Source: Pseudomonas putida (GTDB lineage Bacteria; Pseudomonadota; Gammaproteobacteria; Pseudomonadales; Pseudomonadaceae). Taken from it: a stretch of 64,000 nt of DNA. Positions 1 through 9,618 of this stretch are shown piece by piece. Under the pieces are notes generated by a model. The model had not been told where the DNA came from. It did no database searches and worked only from the letters and a program-made list of their open reading frames with translations. The position numbers and the translations under genes are program-made. The stretch lies in contig NZ_MKZO01000047.1 of assembly GCF_001941965.1 (NCBI RefSeq), positions 1-64,000 of the forward strand. Direction: 5' to 3'. The first letter of the stretch is position 1. Each line of letters begins with the position of its first letter.

Positions 1-107
1 GGTCATGGGGGCTGGGCAGGGTGGGGAAAGGTGGCTGGATTCTAGCGGTTTTCCTGCCGGACATGTGTTGTCTGGGCTACCGCTATCGCTGCGGTGCGGC
101 GATCCGA

Positions 108-173
108 CAAGCCAGCTCCCACAGGTACAGCACAAGTCTCAAGGTCTGTGCTGACCCTGTGGGAGCTGGCTTG
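108..173. repeat. REP doublet (inverted pair)
   Basis: Two copies of the Pseudomonas REP core face each other: an 18-bp arm at 108-125 and its exact complement at 156-173. An inner CAGCACA/TGTGCTG pair (128-134, 147-153) extends the stem. The element lies just beyond the 3' end of the siderophore receptor gene, the usual position for such elements, and may protect or terminate its transcript. The rest of positions 1-211 shows no gene. Confidence 0.8.
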
Positions 174-211
174 CCAGCGATGAGGCCGGTAGGGTCGACC
201 TCAGGTTCGGA

Positions 212-2401
212 TCAGAAGTCCACCGTCGCCGACAACTGATAGGTCCGCGGCGCCCCCGTGCCCAAGGTCTGGGTCAGCGGCACACCCCAGTAGTCCTTGT
301 CCGCCAGGTTGGTGATCGCCGCACGCAGTGTCACCGGCTTGCTGGCCACCTGCGTGGCGTAGCGCGCACCTACGTCGAACACGGTGAAGCCGGGAATCGT
401 CAGGCTGTTGTCCGCCGAGATGTACTGCTTCGACTGCGAGCTGACATTGCCCGTCAGCGTCAGCCCCTCGAGCCCCGGGATATCCCACTCGGCCCCCAGC
501 TTGCCCTGCAGCTTGGGATAGGCCGTGGCCGTCTTGCCTTCGTTGATGCCGCCCTGGGTCTTGGTCAACTCCGGGTCGACATAGGCCACGCCACCCATCA
601 ACCGTACATCCTCCAGCGGCGCGCCGAAGAAGGTCCATTCCACACCACGGTTACGCTGCTCGCCACCGAACGAGAAGAGGTTGGTGGCCGGATCGGTGTA
701 GCTGCTCGGCCGGGTGATTTCGTACAGCGCCAGGGTATGGCTGAAAGTACCCAGGTCGAGCTTCAGGCCGACTTCCTTCTGCTTGGTCTTGTACGGCGCG
801 AACACGTCACCGTAGTTGGCGGCAGTGATCGGCGCCGCCGCGCCCTTGCTCAGGCCCTCGATGTAGTTGGCGTACAGCGACAACTCGTCGGTCAGCTTGA
901 ACAGGATCGCCCCGGCCGGAGTAGTGGCGTGGGTGTCGTAGCCGGGCTTGTTGCGCGCGCCGGTGGTGACGTTCCAGGTATCGGTGACCACCTCCTGGCG
1001 CCGTACACCCAGAGTCAGTTGCAGACGCTCGTCCATGACTGAGAGGGTATCGGCGATGCCATAGCTCTTCAGGTCGTTCTCGGTGTGGGCGATCTGCGGC
1101 CAGGCCTCGGAGACCTTCGGCCCCCACACCGGGTTGTAGATATTGGTGGTCCAGTTCGAGCCCGCCGCACGGCGACCGAAGTCCTTCTGCGTGTCGCTGT
1201 ACTGGGTGGCGTTGACCGACCACTGGTGATTGATCCCGAAGGTGTCGAAGTGCCCGCGCAGCCCGGCTTCGGCGGAGGTCTTGTAGATCTCCATCTGCAA
1301 TTGGCCCATGGCGGTGGTGAAGTCGCCCGCCGTGTTGATCACCGTGGCGGTCAGCGCGCCGCTGTACTGGTACTGGGTCTTGCTGGTACCGATGGCGCCG
1401 TAGGCCAGCAACTGGTCGTTCAGCTCGTATTCGCCACGCAGGATGACGCCCTTGTCCTTGGTTTCCACGTAGGCCCAGTCGGGGTTGAGCAGGATGTCGT
1501 TGCTCGGCGGGCGCGGCACCGGCACGTTGGCCGCGAGGCCCATACCACGGTTCTGGCCGTTGATCTTGTCATCGGTATCGAACAGGTCGAGGGACAGCTT
1601 GCCGCGCTCACCACGCCAGTCCAGGGCCAGGGACGACAGCACGTTGCGCTGCGACTGGTCGTCGATGGCGGTGTCGCCGTCGCGGTACATGCCGTTGAAG
1701 CGCACGCCGAACTGGTTGTTCTCGCCGAAGCGCCGGCCCACGTCGAGGTGGCTGCCGAGCTGGTTGTCGGAGGCCCAGGTGGCGGTCAGGCGGGTCAGCG
1801 GGGTGTCGCCGGCCCGCTTGGGAATCAGGTTGACGAAGCCGCCCACCGAACCTCCCGGCGGCATGCCGTTGAGCAACGCCGAAGGGCCCTTGAGCACTTC
1901 GATGCGCTCGTACATCTCCGGCGAGGCGCGGTAGTACGGGGCCATGCCGAACAGGCCGTCGACGGTCATGTCGCTGACGCTGGTCTGGAAGCCGCGGATC
2001 GAATAGTTCTCGCTGAAGGTGCCGGTCAGCCCGTTGCTGAACACCGACGGGTCGGTGGCGGCGATCACGTCGGTGATATCCCGGGCCTGCAGGTCGCGCA
2101 CATAGCTTTCGGTGTAGCTGACTGTGCTGAACGGGGTTTCCATGAAGTCCTTGTTGCCCAGCAACCCGACGCGGCCACCGCTGGCGACCTGGCCGCCGGC
2201 ATAGGGTGCCGGCAGGGTTTCACCGGTGATGGCTTCGGCATCGATGCGGGTAGCGGGCAGATCCGTCGGGGCGGGTTGTTGTTCTTCGGCATGAACCCTG
2301 GCGGACGACAGCGCGCAGGCGCCAAGGGCAAGCCCGAGCAGAATGGCCTGGGCCAGCGGGGTGTGTTGCAGGGTTACGACAGGGGAGGGACGGTGAGACA
2401 C
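212..2401 (-). CDS. TonB-dependent siderophore receptor
   Basis: Outer-membrane ligand-gated channel of 729 residues that would bring a ferric siderophore into the periplasm using TonB energy. A signal peptide ends near the ALSSARVHAEEQ segment. The plug domain follows (about residues 85-195, with YSIRGFQTSVSDMTVDGLFG near its middle), then a long beta-barrel ending in the terminal Phe of LSATVDF, as expected for BAM substrates. There is no N-terminal STN signalling extension, so it is a plain transducer-less receptor, unlike the second receptor in this window. The start is GTG at 2401, preceded at 7 bp by GGAG. It is the last gene of the minus-strand uptake operon, 115 bp after the binding-protein gene. 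The substrate cannot be told from sequence. Family call is secure. Confidence 0.93.
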   Translation of the reverse strand: MSHRPSPVVTLQHTPLAQAILLGLALGACALSSARVHAEEQQPAPTDLPATRIDAEAITGETLPAPYAGGQVASGGRVGLLGNKDFMETPFSTVSYTESYVRDLQARDITDVIAATDPSVFSNGLTGTFSENYSIRGFQTSVSDMTVDGLFGMAPYYRASPEMYERIEVLKGPSALLNGMPPGGSVGGFVNLIPKRAGDTPLTRLTATWASDNQLGSHLDVGRRFGENNQFGVRFNGMYRDGDTAIDDQSQRNVLSSLALDWRGERGKLSLDLFDTDDKINGQNRGMGLAANVPVPRPPSNDILLNPDWAYVETKDKGVILRGEYELNDQLLAYGAIGTSKTQYQYSGALTATVINTAGDFTTAMGQLQMEIYKTSAEAGLRGHFDTFGINHQWSVNATQYSDTQKDFGRRAAGSNWTTNIYNPVWGPKVSEAWPQIAHTENDLKSYGIADTLSVMDERLQLTLGVRRQEVVTDTWNVTTGARNKPGYDTHATTPAGAILFKLTDELSLYANYIEGLSKGAAAPITAANYGDVFAPYKTKQKEVGLKLDLGTFSHTLALYEITRPSSYTDPATNLFSFGGEQRNRGVEWTFFGAPLEDVRLMGGVAYVDPELTKTQGGINEGKTATAYPKLQGKLGAEWDIPGLEGLTLTGNVSSQSKQYISADNSLTIPGFTVFDVGARYATQVASKPVTLRAAITNLADKDYWGVPLTQTLGTGAPRTYQLSATVDF

Positions 2402-2474
2402 GCTATGACTCCGAACGTTGGTTGGCAGGGTGTTTCTAATATTTGAGAAGCGAAGACGTAGGGCGAACGAGAAT

Positions 2475-2492
2475 CACCTGCTAATGCAGGTG
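2475..2492 (-). promoter_or_regulatory. Intergenic hairpin in a 115-bp operon gap
   Basis: A perfect 7-bp stem (CACCTGC/GCAGGTG) with a TAAT loop lies between the binding-protein and receptor genes. It has no T tract, so it is more likely an RNA-processing or attenuation element than an intrinsic terminator. Next to it, the minus strand reads TGATTCTCGTT, resembling half of a Fur box. That suggests, weakly, that the receptor has its own iron-controlled promoter. Confidence 0.35.
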
Positions 2493-2516
2493 TGCGTCGC
2501 TGCCGCCCTCTGTTGC

Positions 2517-3488
2517 TTAGTTCGCGTAGCCCTTGAGCACGTCATCGACGATCAGCGCGACGGACGTCGGGCTGGCAGCGGTGACGTACCAGGCTTCGGG
2601 ATCGACGAACACCACGCGGTCGTGCTTCCACGCCTTGGTCTGGCGCAGCAACGGGTTGCCGAGGGTCTCCTTGTCCAGCGCCGGGCGGTGTTCCATCACT
2701 GCGGTGCGGTCGACCACGTAGAGGATGTCCGGGTCCTCCTGCTGGATGAACTCGCTGGAAATCGGCTGGCCGTGCAACCCGGTCTCCAGGGTGTCGGTGG
2801 CCGGCTTGACGCCGAGGTCGGTGAAGACGAAGCCGTAGCGCGAATGCACGCCGAAGGCACTGAAGGCACCGTTGTTGTGCAGCACCACCAGGGCCCGTTC
2901 GGGACGCTCGTGGGTGACGACGCGGGCCTGGTCGACCCGGGCTTGCAGCTCGGTGGCCTTCTGCGCGGCCAGGGCCTGCTTGCCGAAGACCTCGCCCAGG
3001 CTGAGCAGATGCTGCTTGATCACCTCGACATGCCCGGCCTCGCTGTCGCGGTAGTCCACGTCGAAGTGCAGGGTCGGGGCCATTTCGCTGAGCTCGGCGT
3101 ACTGGTTGGCCTGCAGCGAGGTGATCAGGATCAGGTCCGGGCGCGCGGCATGCACCCGCTCCAGGTTGGGCTGGACGATCGAGCCGATATCCGCGACCTG
3201 CGCATCGTCCTTGTAGCGCGCCAGGAAGTGCGGCACGAAGTCCTTGGGCATGCCCGCCACCGCCACGCCCAACTGGTCGAGGAAGTCCACTTCGTTCATG
3301 TCCAGGGCGACCGCGCGCAGGGGCCTGTGATTGATCACGGTGGTGCCCAGCTTGTGCTGCACGCTGATAGCGGCAGCCGTGGCCTGGGGTGCCTTGACCT
3401 CGGCCGCAGGCTCGTTGCAGCCGTGCAGGGCGAGGGTGGCGCCCAGCAGCAGGGCCAGCGGCCAGCCGGCGGGGTGGTTGGGTTTCAT
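2517..3488 (-). CDS. Siderophore ABC transporter substrate-binding lipoprotein
   Basis: Periplasmic binding protein (323 residues, class III/FecB-like) that would deliver the ferric chelate to the two permeases encoded upstream. It begins with a lipoprotein-type signal ending LALHGC, with the lipidated Cys near residue 24. The FecB-type fold is seen in the VALDMNEVDFLDQLGV segment, the PDLILITSLQANQY helix start and the C-terminal VALIVDDVLKGY helix. I chose ATG 3488 because it forms an ATGA overlap with the ATPase stop at 3485; an in-frame start 33 bp upstream would lie inside the ATPase gene and spoil the lipoprotein signal. It is followed by the receptor gene. Confidence 0.88.
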   Translation of the reverse strand: MKPNHPAGWPLALLLGATLALHGCNEPAAEVKAPQATAAAISVQHKLGTTVINHRPLRAVALDMNEVDFLDQLGVAVAGMPKDFVPHFLARYKDDAQVADIGSIVQPNLERVHAARPDLILITSLQANQYAELSEMAPTLHFDVDYRDSEAGHVEVIKQHLLSLGEVFGKQALAAQKATELQARVDQARVVTHERPERALVVLHNNGAFSAFGVHSRYGFVFTDLGVKPATDTLETGLHGQPISSEFIQQEDPDILYVVDRTAVMEHRPALDKETLGNPLLRQTKAWKHDRVVFVDPEAWYVTAASPTSVALIVDDVLKGYAN

Positions 3489-4261
3489 GGTTGTGCTCCC
3501 GGTGGGTTGAAGTAGTTGCACAGGCGGCCGCGGGCGCCCCGGGTGATCTCGAAATCGATCCCGTACAGGCCCTGCAGCCGTTGTTCGGTCACCACCTCGT
3601 CGACGCTGCCGGTGCAGTGCACCCGGCCGTCCTGCATGGCGACGATCCAGTCCGAGTAACTGGCGGCGAAATTGATGTCGTGAACCACCAGGATCACCGT
3701 GCGCCCGAAGTCGTCGCAGAGCCGGCGCAGCGCGCGCATGATCTGCAGGGCGTGGCGCATGTCGAGGTTGTTCAGCGGTTCGTCCAGCAGCAGGCAGTCG
3801 GTCTGCTGGGCGATGGTCATGGCCAGGAACGCCATCTGCCGCTGGCCGCCGCTCAGTTCGTCGACATAGGCCGAGCGCAGCGGCTCCAGGGCGAGGAAGG
3901 CGATGGCGTCGTCGATGGCCCGGCGGTCGTCGCGGGTGAGGGCGCCACGGCTGTAGGGAAAGCGGCCGAAGGCGACCAGTTCGTCGACGGTCAGGCGCAG
4001 GTTGAAATCCACTGACTGACGCAGCGTGGCGACCCGCCGGGCGTAGTCGCCGAGGGCGATGCTGTCGATACGCCGACCGTCCAGGCGCACCTCGCCGCGA
4101 TCGCCCTGCAGCAGCCGGGCGAGCATCAGCAGCAGGGTGGTCTTGCCCGCGCCGTTGGGGCCGATCAGCGAGGTCAGGCGCCCGGCCGGAAATTCCAGGT
4201 CGATGCCCGAGAGCACGGGCTTGCCGGCATAGGCTTTGTGCAGGTCGTGAACGCTGATCAT
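3485..4261 (-). CDS. Iron-siderophore ABC transporter ATP-binding protein
   Basis: Cytoplasmic ATPase (258 residues) of a FepC/FecE-type importer. Walker A is GPNGAGKTT near residue 32, the signature is LSGGQRQMAFLA, Walker B is CLLLDEPLNNLD, and a switch His follows in VVHDINFA. The start at 4261 gives a 4-bp ATGA overlap with the preceding permease stop; the longer frame to 4309 would overlap that gene by 52 bp and adds unrelated residues. The 4-bp overlaps with both neighbours indicate translational coupling in the uptake operon. Confidence 0.93.
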   Translation of the reverse strand: MISVHDLHKAYAGKPVLSGIDLEFPAGRLTSLIGPNGAGKTTLLLMLARLLQGDRGEVRLDGRRIDSIALGDYARRVATLRQSVDFNLRLTVDELVAFGRFPYSRGALTRDDRRAIDDAIAFLALEPLRSAYVDELSGGQRQMAFLAMTIAQQTDCLLLDEPLNNLDMRHALQIMRALRRLCDDFGRTVILVVHDINFAASYSDWIVAMQDGRVHCTGSVDEVVTEQRLQGLYGIDFEITRGARGRLCNYFNPPGAQP

Positions 4262-5199
4262 GAGGTGCCCCGGGTGCGGACCATCAGGGCCAGGAACCAG
4301 GTGCCGCACACCAGGTTGACCAGGATGCCGACGGTGGTCCGGTAGTTGAAAAGGTGTTCCACCAGCAACTGGGCGGCGATGAACACGGCGATGGCCACGG
4401 CGCTGCCCAGGGCCAGGGTGACCCGGTGCCTGAAGGTGCCGGCCAGTGCGTAGGTGATATTGGCGACGAATACGCCCATGAAGGCGGTGGGCCCGAGCAG
4501 GCTGGTGGAGACCGCGACCAGCGCGGCGATCAGCGCCAGTTGCAGGCGCAACTGGCGGCGGTAATCCACGCCGAGGGAGATGGCCTGGTCACGGCCCAGG
4601 GCAAGCACATCGAGCACTGCCAGCGTTCGCGCCTGCACCACGCAGAGCACCGCCACCAGCACGGCCGAGCCGAGCAGCAGGCGTGGCGTGGCGCGGTTGA
4701 ACGAGGCCTGGGTGTAGCCCTGCAGAATGGAGAACTCGCCGGGGCTGACCTTGAGCTGGACGAACTGGGTCAGGGTGCCCATGACCAGGGTCAGCACCAG
4801 CCCGATCAGCAGGAGGAAATACACATTGCTCTTGCCGTCGCGGAACAGCCAGCGGTGCAGGGCCCACGAATAGCCGAGCATCATCAGCACCGACAGCAGG
4901 AAGTTGCCGTCGCTGCCCAGCAGTACCAGCCCCTGCATGCCCACGATCAGGACCAGCAGCGCCTGGAGCAGCAGGTAGACCGCCTCGTAGCCCATGATCG
5001 CCGGGGTCAGGATGCGGTTGCCGGTGAGGGTCTGGAAGACGATCGCCGAGCAGGCCACGCAGACCCCGCCAATGACCATGGCGCTGAGCCGGGCGAAGCG
5101 CTTGGGGATCACATAGGCGAAGTCCAGCTCGGCACCGGCGAACAGGAAGACCAGGGCCAGGGCGAGCACCACGGCCCAGGCCAGGTAGCTGCGCTTCAT
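4258..5199 (-). CDS. Iron-chelate ABC transporter permease (FecCD family)
   Basis: Inner-membrane subunit of 313 residues made almost entirely of hydrophobic helices. The first helix is AWAVVLALALVFLFAGAEL. The FecCD-type ATPase-contact region appears as ALGRDQAISLGVDY, followed by GPTAFMGVFVANITY, the usual loop before the last helices. It pairs with the 5196-6137 permease as a heterodimer and overlaps both neighbours by 4 bp. Confidence 0.92.
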   Translation of the reverse strand: MKRSYLAWAVVLALALVFLFAGAELDFAYVIPKRFARLSAMVIGGVCVACSAIVFQTLTGNRILTPAIMGYEAVYLLLQALLVLIVGMQGLVLLGSDGNFLLSVLMMLGYSWALHRWLFRDGKSNVYFLLLIGLVLTLVMGTLTQFVQLKVSPGEFSILQGYTQASFNRATPRLLLGSAVLVAVLCVVQARTLAVLDVLALGRDQAISLGVDYRRQLRLQLALIAALVAVSTSLLGPTAFMGVFVANITYALAGTFRHRVTLALGSAVAIAVFIAAQLLVEHLFNYRTTVGILVNLVCGTWFLALMVRTRGTS

Positions 5200-6137
5200 C
5201 GCTGGCTCCGGATGATCAGGGCGAGGAACACCAGGCCGCCGAGGCTACCGGCGGTGAGGCCGATGGGCACTTCGAACGGGTAGATCAACAGCCGCCCGAC
5301 CAGGTCGCAGACCAGCAGCAAGGCGGCGCCAGCCAGGGCAATGATCGGCAGGGTGCGGCGCAGGTTGTCGCCATGGCGCAGGGCGACCAGGTTGGGCACC
5401 ACCAGGCCGACGAAGGGAATCGCGCCGACGGCGATCACGCTGGCCGACACCGTCACCGCCACCAGCATCAGGCCCAGGGTGAGGTTGGCGGTGTAGTTCA
5501 GGCCGAGGCTGGTGGCCAGCCCTTCGCCCATGCCGAGTACGGTGAAACGCTGGGCGTACAGGTAGGTGAGGACGATGATCGGCAGGATCAGGTAGAGGAT
5601 CTCGTAGCGCCCCTGCACCACCTTGGAAAAGTCGCCCAGCAGCCAGCCCTGCATGCTCTGCATCAGGTTGAAGCGATAGGCGTAGAACTCGGCGACGGCG
5701 CTCAGCACACCGCCGTACATCAGGCCGATGACCGGCACCAGCACCGCATTTCGGGCGCGGATGCGCCGGATGATCATCACGAACAGCGCGCTGGCGGCGA
5801 AGCACAACAGCAGGGCGAAGAACATCCGTGTCAGCGCCCCGGCCGCCGGGGCCAGGCTCAGGGAAAGGAGGATGCCGAGGCGCGCGGCATCCAGGCCGCC
5901 GCTGGTACCGGGCTCGACGAAGCGGTTGCGCACGATCTGCTGGAGGATTACCCCGCACACTGCCAGCCCGACCCCCACCAGGATCAGTGCGGCCAGGCGC
6001 GGCAGGCGGCTGGCGCCCAGGGTCAGCCACAGGTCGCCTTCCAGGTTGAACAGCTGCGACCACGCCAGTTCGCGGGCACCGACCGCCAGCGAGGCGAGGC
6101 ACAACAGGAAGAAGGCCAGCAGCCAGCTCAGGCGCAT
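5196..6137 (-). CDS. Iron-chelate ABC transporter permease (FecCD family)
   Basis: Second FecCD-type inner-membrane subunit, also 313 residues. The family motif GVGLAVCGVILQQIVRN lies in the N-terminal third, and AVGAIPFVGLVVPNLVAL is the conserved segment before the final helices. Its start codon lies inside the end of the exporter-type ABC gene (10-bp overlap) and its stop overlaps the next permease by 4 bp, so all subunits should be translated from one message. Confidence 0.92.
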   Translation of the reverse strand: MRLSWLLAFFLLCLASLAVGARELAWSQLFNLEGDLWLTLGASRLPRLAALILVGVGLAVCGVILQQIVRNRFVEPGTSGGLDAARLGILLSLSLAPAAGALTRMFFALLLCFAASALFVMIIRRIRARNAVLVPVIGLMYGGVLSAVAEFYAYRFNLMQSMQGWLLGDFSKVVQGRYEILYLILPIIVLTYLYAQRFTVLGMGEGLATSLGLNYTANLTLGLMLVAVTVSASVIAVGAIPFVGLVVPNLVALRHGDNLRRTLPIIALAGAALLLVCDLVGRLLIYPFEVPIGLTAGSLGGLVFLALIIRSQR

Positions 6138-7867
6138 CCGTCGTGCTCCAGCGCAATTCGCCAGCCGCTCGCCGCCTGCCGCTGTTCGAGGAAGCGCGCG
6201 TAATGGCCGCCACTGGCGCGCAAAGCGTCCGGCGAACCCTGCTCGACGATCCGACCGTTATCGAGCACGACGATATGGTCGGCCATGGCCACGGTATTCA
6301 ACTGGTGCGCGACCACCACCAGGGTGCACTGGCCGCGCAGGCTGGCCAGGGTGTCGATGATCAGCGCCTCGTTGTGCGCGTCGAGGGCGGCGGTGGCTTC
6401 GTCCACCAGCAGCACCGGGGCTTCCTTGATCAGCGCGCGGGCGATGGTCACGCGCTGGCGTTCGCCACCCGAGAGCCGGGCGCCGCCTTCGCCGGCTTGT
6501 GTGTCGAGCCCCTCGGGCAAGCGCTCGAGTACTTCGCCCAGGCCGGCCAGGCGGGCGGCGCGCAGGACTTCGGCGTCGCTGGCGTCGGCCCGGCCGATAC
6601 GGATGTTGTCGGCGATGCTGCCCTGGAACAGCCAGGTGTCCTGGAGTACCTGGCTGACCGTGCCAACCCGGGTCGCGCGGTCGATCTGCCGCAGGTCGAC
6701 GCCGCCGATCCGCACGCTGCCCTGGCTGGCATCGAAGAAGCGCGCGATCAGGCGCAGCAGCGACGTCTTGCCCGAGCCCGAGGCGCCGATGATCGCCGTC
6801 ATGCTGCCGACGGGCAGGTGCAGGTCAATGTCCTGCAGCACATCGGGGCCGTCGGCGCTGTAGCGCAGGCTCACGCCTTGCAGCTCGATCGCCGCGTCTA
6901 CCGGTTGCTGTGGCGCGGCGGGTTCCGGTAGCGGTTGGGCGGCAAGGATGCGTTCGAACTCCTTGAGCTGGCCCTCGCTGCCACGAAGAATCTCGACGTG
7001 GCTGGCGACGTCCTGCAAGGGATCGATAAAGCGACAGGCGATGACCAGGGCCACGCTCACTGCGAGCCCGTCATGACCGGCAAAACTGAAACTCGCCGCC
7101 ACCAGCAACGCGGCGAAGGTCGCCTGTACCGCCCAACTGTTCAGCAGCGCCGACAACGCGGAGCGCAGGATCAAGGCGCGACCGCTGCGGCGCTGGCGCT
7201 CCAGGCTTTCGTCCAGCCGCCGGGTGGCGCCGCCCGCGCCATTGAACGCACGCAGCACCGACTGCGCCTGGGCGAACTCGACCACACGCTGGCTGGCTTC
7301 GGCGAAGTGCTGCTGGAAACTCTGGTCGGCGCGCCGGCCGAGGCGAGCGCTGAACAGCATCACGCCGACCAGCAGCGGCAACGCCAGCAGGGCGATCAGG
7401 CCCAGCGCACCGTGCAGTGCGCACAGCACCAGAGCCAGTACTACCGGCATGACGCTGCCGGCGATCAACGGCGTGAAGACATGGGCCGGCAACTGGGCCA
7501 CGGCCATCAGCCCATGGGTGATCACATGGCCGAGGCGCGCGGTGTTATCCGGGGTGAACCAGCCCAGCGGCAGTTGCGCCACCTGTTCGCCCAGGCGCAG
7601 GCGGCCCTCGCGGAGCACGGCGGTGGCCACGGCGATGCCGGCGTGTTCGACCCGGCGGCGGCAGATCCAGCAGAGCAGGGTGCCGCCGGCCAGGGCTGCC
7701 AGCCACAGGCCGGCCGCGGCGTTATCGCCGTTCAGCAGGTGCAGCATGAGGGGCGCCAGGGCGCTGATGGTCAGGCCACTGAAGGCGCCATACAGCACGG
7801 TCATCCACAGATAGCGGCGCAAGGCCGGGGCAGCATCGCCCAGCAGTTGGTTCAGGGTGTTCAGCAT
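6128..7867 (-). CDS. ABC half-transporter, exporter fold, siderophore-associated (second of a pair)
   Basis: A 579-residue fusion of six membrane helices (about residues 15-300) with an ATPase domain: Walker A GASGSGKTS, signature LSGGERQRVTIARAL, Walker B VLLVDEATAALD, and an H-loop in VVVAHQLNTV. It should form a heterodimer with the protein encoded just upstream, whose gene overlaps this one by 7 bp. Exporter-fold pairs inside siderophore uptake operons are known from YbtP/YbtQ (yersiniabactin import), IrtAB and the pyochelin genes pchHI. Here they could import or release the ferric siderophore across the inner membrane, or export a siderophore. Direction cannot be settled from sequence. 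Confidence 0.88.
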   Translation of the reverse strand: MLNTLNQLLGDAAPALRRYLWMTVLYGAFSGLTISALAPLMLHLLNGDNAAAGLWLAALAGGTLLCWICRRRVEHAGIAVATAVLREGRLRLGEQVAQLPLGWFTPDNTARLGHVITHGLMAVAQLPAHVFTPLIAGSVMPVVLALVLCALHGALGLIALLALPLLVGVMLFSARLGRRADQSFQQHFAEASQRVVEFAQAQSVLRAFNGAGGATRRLDESLERQRRSGRALILRSALSALLNSWAVQATFAALLVAASFSFAGHDGLAVSVALVIACRFIDPLQDVASHVEILRGSEGQLKEFERILAAQPLPEPAAPQQPVDAAIELQGVSLRYSADGPDVLQDIDLHLPVGSMTAIIGASGSGKTSLLRLIARFFDASQGSVRIGGVDLRQIDRATRVGTVSQVLQDTWLFQGSIADNIRIGRADASDAEVLRAARLAGLGEVLERLPEGLDTQAGEGGARLSGGERQRVTIARALIKEAPVLLVDEATAALDAHNEALIIDTLASLRGQCTLVVVAHQLNTVAMADHIVVLDNGRIVEQGSPDALRASGGHYARFLEQRQAASGWRIALEHDGCA

Positions 7868-9591
7868 GTCGCGGTGTCCTGGTAACGGCCTTGCTGCCAG
7901 AGGCGGGCGTACAGGCCCTGGCGGGCCAGCAACTCGGTGTGATGGCCTTGTTCGCGGATGACGCCGTCGTCGAGCACGAGAATCCGGTCGGCGTGCATCA
8001 CCGTGTCCAGCCGGTGGGCGATCACCAGCAGGGTGCGGCCCTCGGCGAAGCGCGACAGGGCGTGCTGGATCGCCGCTTCGTTATCGGCATCGGCGGCGGC
8101 GGTGGCCTCGTCGAGCACCAGCACCGGCGGGTCGAGCAGCACAGCGCGGGCGATGCTCAGGCGCTGCTGTTCGCCGCCGGAGAGCAGGGCGTCTTCGCCG
8201 ATCACCGAGTCGTAGCCGCGCGGCAATTGCAGGATGCGTTCATGGAGATTGGCCAGGCGCGCGGCGGCCTCGATCTGCTCGCGGGAGGCGTCCGCCAGGC
8301 CCAGGGCAATGTTCTCGGCCACGCTGGCGTGGATCAGGCGCACGTCCTGCAGGACGAAGCCGATGCGCCGGTACAGCTCGCGGCTGTCGAGTTGCCGCAG
8401 GTCAGCGCCGCCGAGGGTGATGCGACCGCTGTCGGGGTCGAAGAAACGCAGCAGCAGGCGCGCCAGGGTCGACTTGCCGGCACCGGACGGCCCGACGATG
8501 GCGGTGGTGGTGCCTGGGGTCAGGGTGAAGCTGATGTCGTCGAGCACCGGGGTGCCGGTGACGTAGGCATGGCTGACGCGCTCAACGCGCACCTCGTTGC
8601 CTTGGGGTTCCTGACCGACGGCAGGGGCGGGCAGGACCGGCGTATCCAGCAGGGCCAGCACCCGTTGCGCGGCCCCGACCGCGTGGTTGAGGTCGTGGGT
8701 GATGTAGTGCAGCAACTGCAGGGGCGCGCACAGGCCCGGCGTGACCAGGGCGAACGGCAGGATATCCAGCGGTTCGCTCCAGCCCAGGGTCACGAAGACC
8801 ATCCCGGTCAGCAGCACCAGGCCCAGCACCGACACGGGCGCGATCAGGGCATTGGCCCGGGCCATGGACGCCACCAGCGGGCGGGTGAAGGTGCCGAAGG
8901 TGCGGGCGAAGCTCTGCACGGCAGTGCGGTAGCGGTCTTGCGCAGTGCCCCGGTCACCGAACGCCTTGACCAGCGGCATGCCGTTGACGAACTCGACCAC
9001 GGCGTTGTCGATCCCGGCCATGCCGGCGACCAGTTCGTCCATATGCGCCGCACTGGCCTGCACCGCACGACGCAGGAACAGGAAGAACGCCGGGAACGGC
9101 AGCAACACGATCAGCGCCATGCGCCAGTCCATGGCAAACAGGTAGACCAGCGAAATCAGCACCGCGCCCAGGGCCCGGCCGAGGGTGGTGTAAAAGTGCG
9201 CGGTAAGGCTGTGCAGGGTGCCGATATCGTCCTGCATCGCCCGTTTCACCTCGCTCGACGCCCGCTCGCTGAACCAGCCCAGGGGCACCTGGGTCAGGCG
9301 CTGGGCGATGGCGGTGCGCAGGTGGTGGGTGATGCGGTTATCGGCCAGGTGCGCGAGCCACTCGCCGGCGGTGATCGACGCCATGCCGGCGAACAGATTG
9401 GCGACGCTGAGCAGCACCAGCGAGCCAATGGGGTCACCGTTCAAGGCCAGGCGTGCGATTTCGGCAATCCCGGCGAGGGGCGCGAGGGTCAGCATCGAGC
9501 CGCTGGCGGCCAGCAGCGCGGCGGCGATCAGGCGCCCACGGATCGGCCTGAGCACACGTTTGATGGGGTTTGCAGAGGAGGAGTCGGACAT
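7861..9591 (-). CDS. ABC half-transporter, exporter fold, siderophore-associated (first of a pair)
   Basis: First gene of the iron operon, encoding 576 residues: a membrane domain of about 320 residues, then an ATPase with Walker A GPSGAGKSTLARLL, signature LSGGEQQRLSIARAV, Walker B VLVLDEATAAAD and switch VIAHRLDTVM. I use ATG 9591, not the in-frame ATG at 9630. The latter sits at the predicted transcription start, 2 bp beyond the -10 box and between the arms of the inverted repeat. No strong Shine-Dalgarno precedes 9591. It probably heterodimerises with the 6128-7867 product in a YbtPQ/PchHI-like manner. Confidence 0.87.
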   Translation of the reverse strand: MSDSSSANPIKRVLRPIRGRLIAAALLAASGSMLTLAPLAGIAEIARLALNGDPIGSLVLLSVANLFAGMASITAGEWLAHLADNRITHHLRTAIAQRLTQVPLGWFSERASSEVKRAMQDDIGTLHSLTAHFYTTLGRALGAVLISLVYLFAMDWRMALIVLLPFPAFFLFLRRAVQASAAHMDELVAGMAGIDNAVVEFVNGMPLVKAFGDRGTAQDRYRTAVQSFARTFGTFTRPLVASMARANALIAPVSVLGLVLLTGMVFVTLGWSEPLDILPFALVTPGLCAPLQLLHYITHDLNHAVGAAQRVLALLDTPVLPAPAVGQEPQGNEVRVERVSHAYVTGTPVLDDISFTLTPGTTTAIVGPSGAGKSTLARLLLRFFDPDSGRITLGGADLRQLDSRELYRRIGFVLQDVRLIHASVAENIALGLADASREQIEAAARLANLHERILQLPRGYDSVIGEDALLSGGEQQRLSIARAVLLDPPVLVLDEATAAADADNEAAIQHALSRFAEGRTLLVIAHRLDTVMHADRILVLDDGVIREQGHHTELLARQGLYARLWQQGRYQDTATC

Positions 9592-9618
9592 GAAGCGGGC
9601 CTGGAGCAGCGCGGAAAT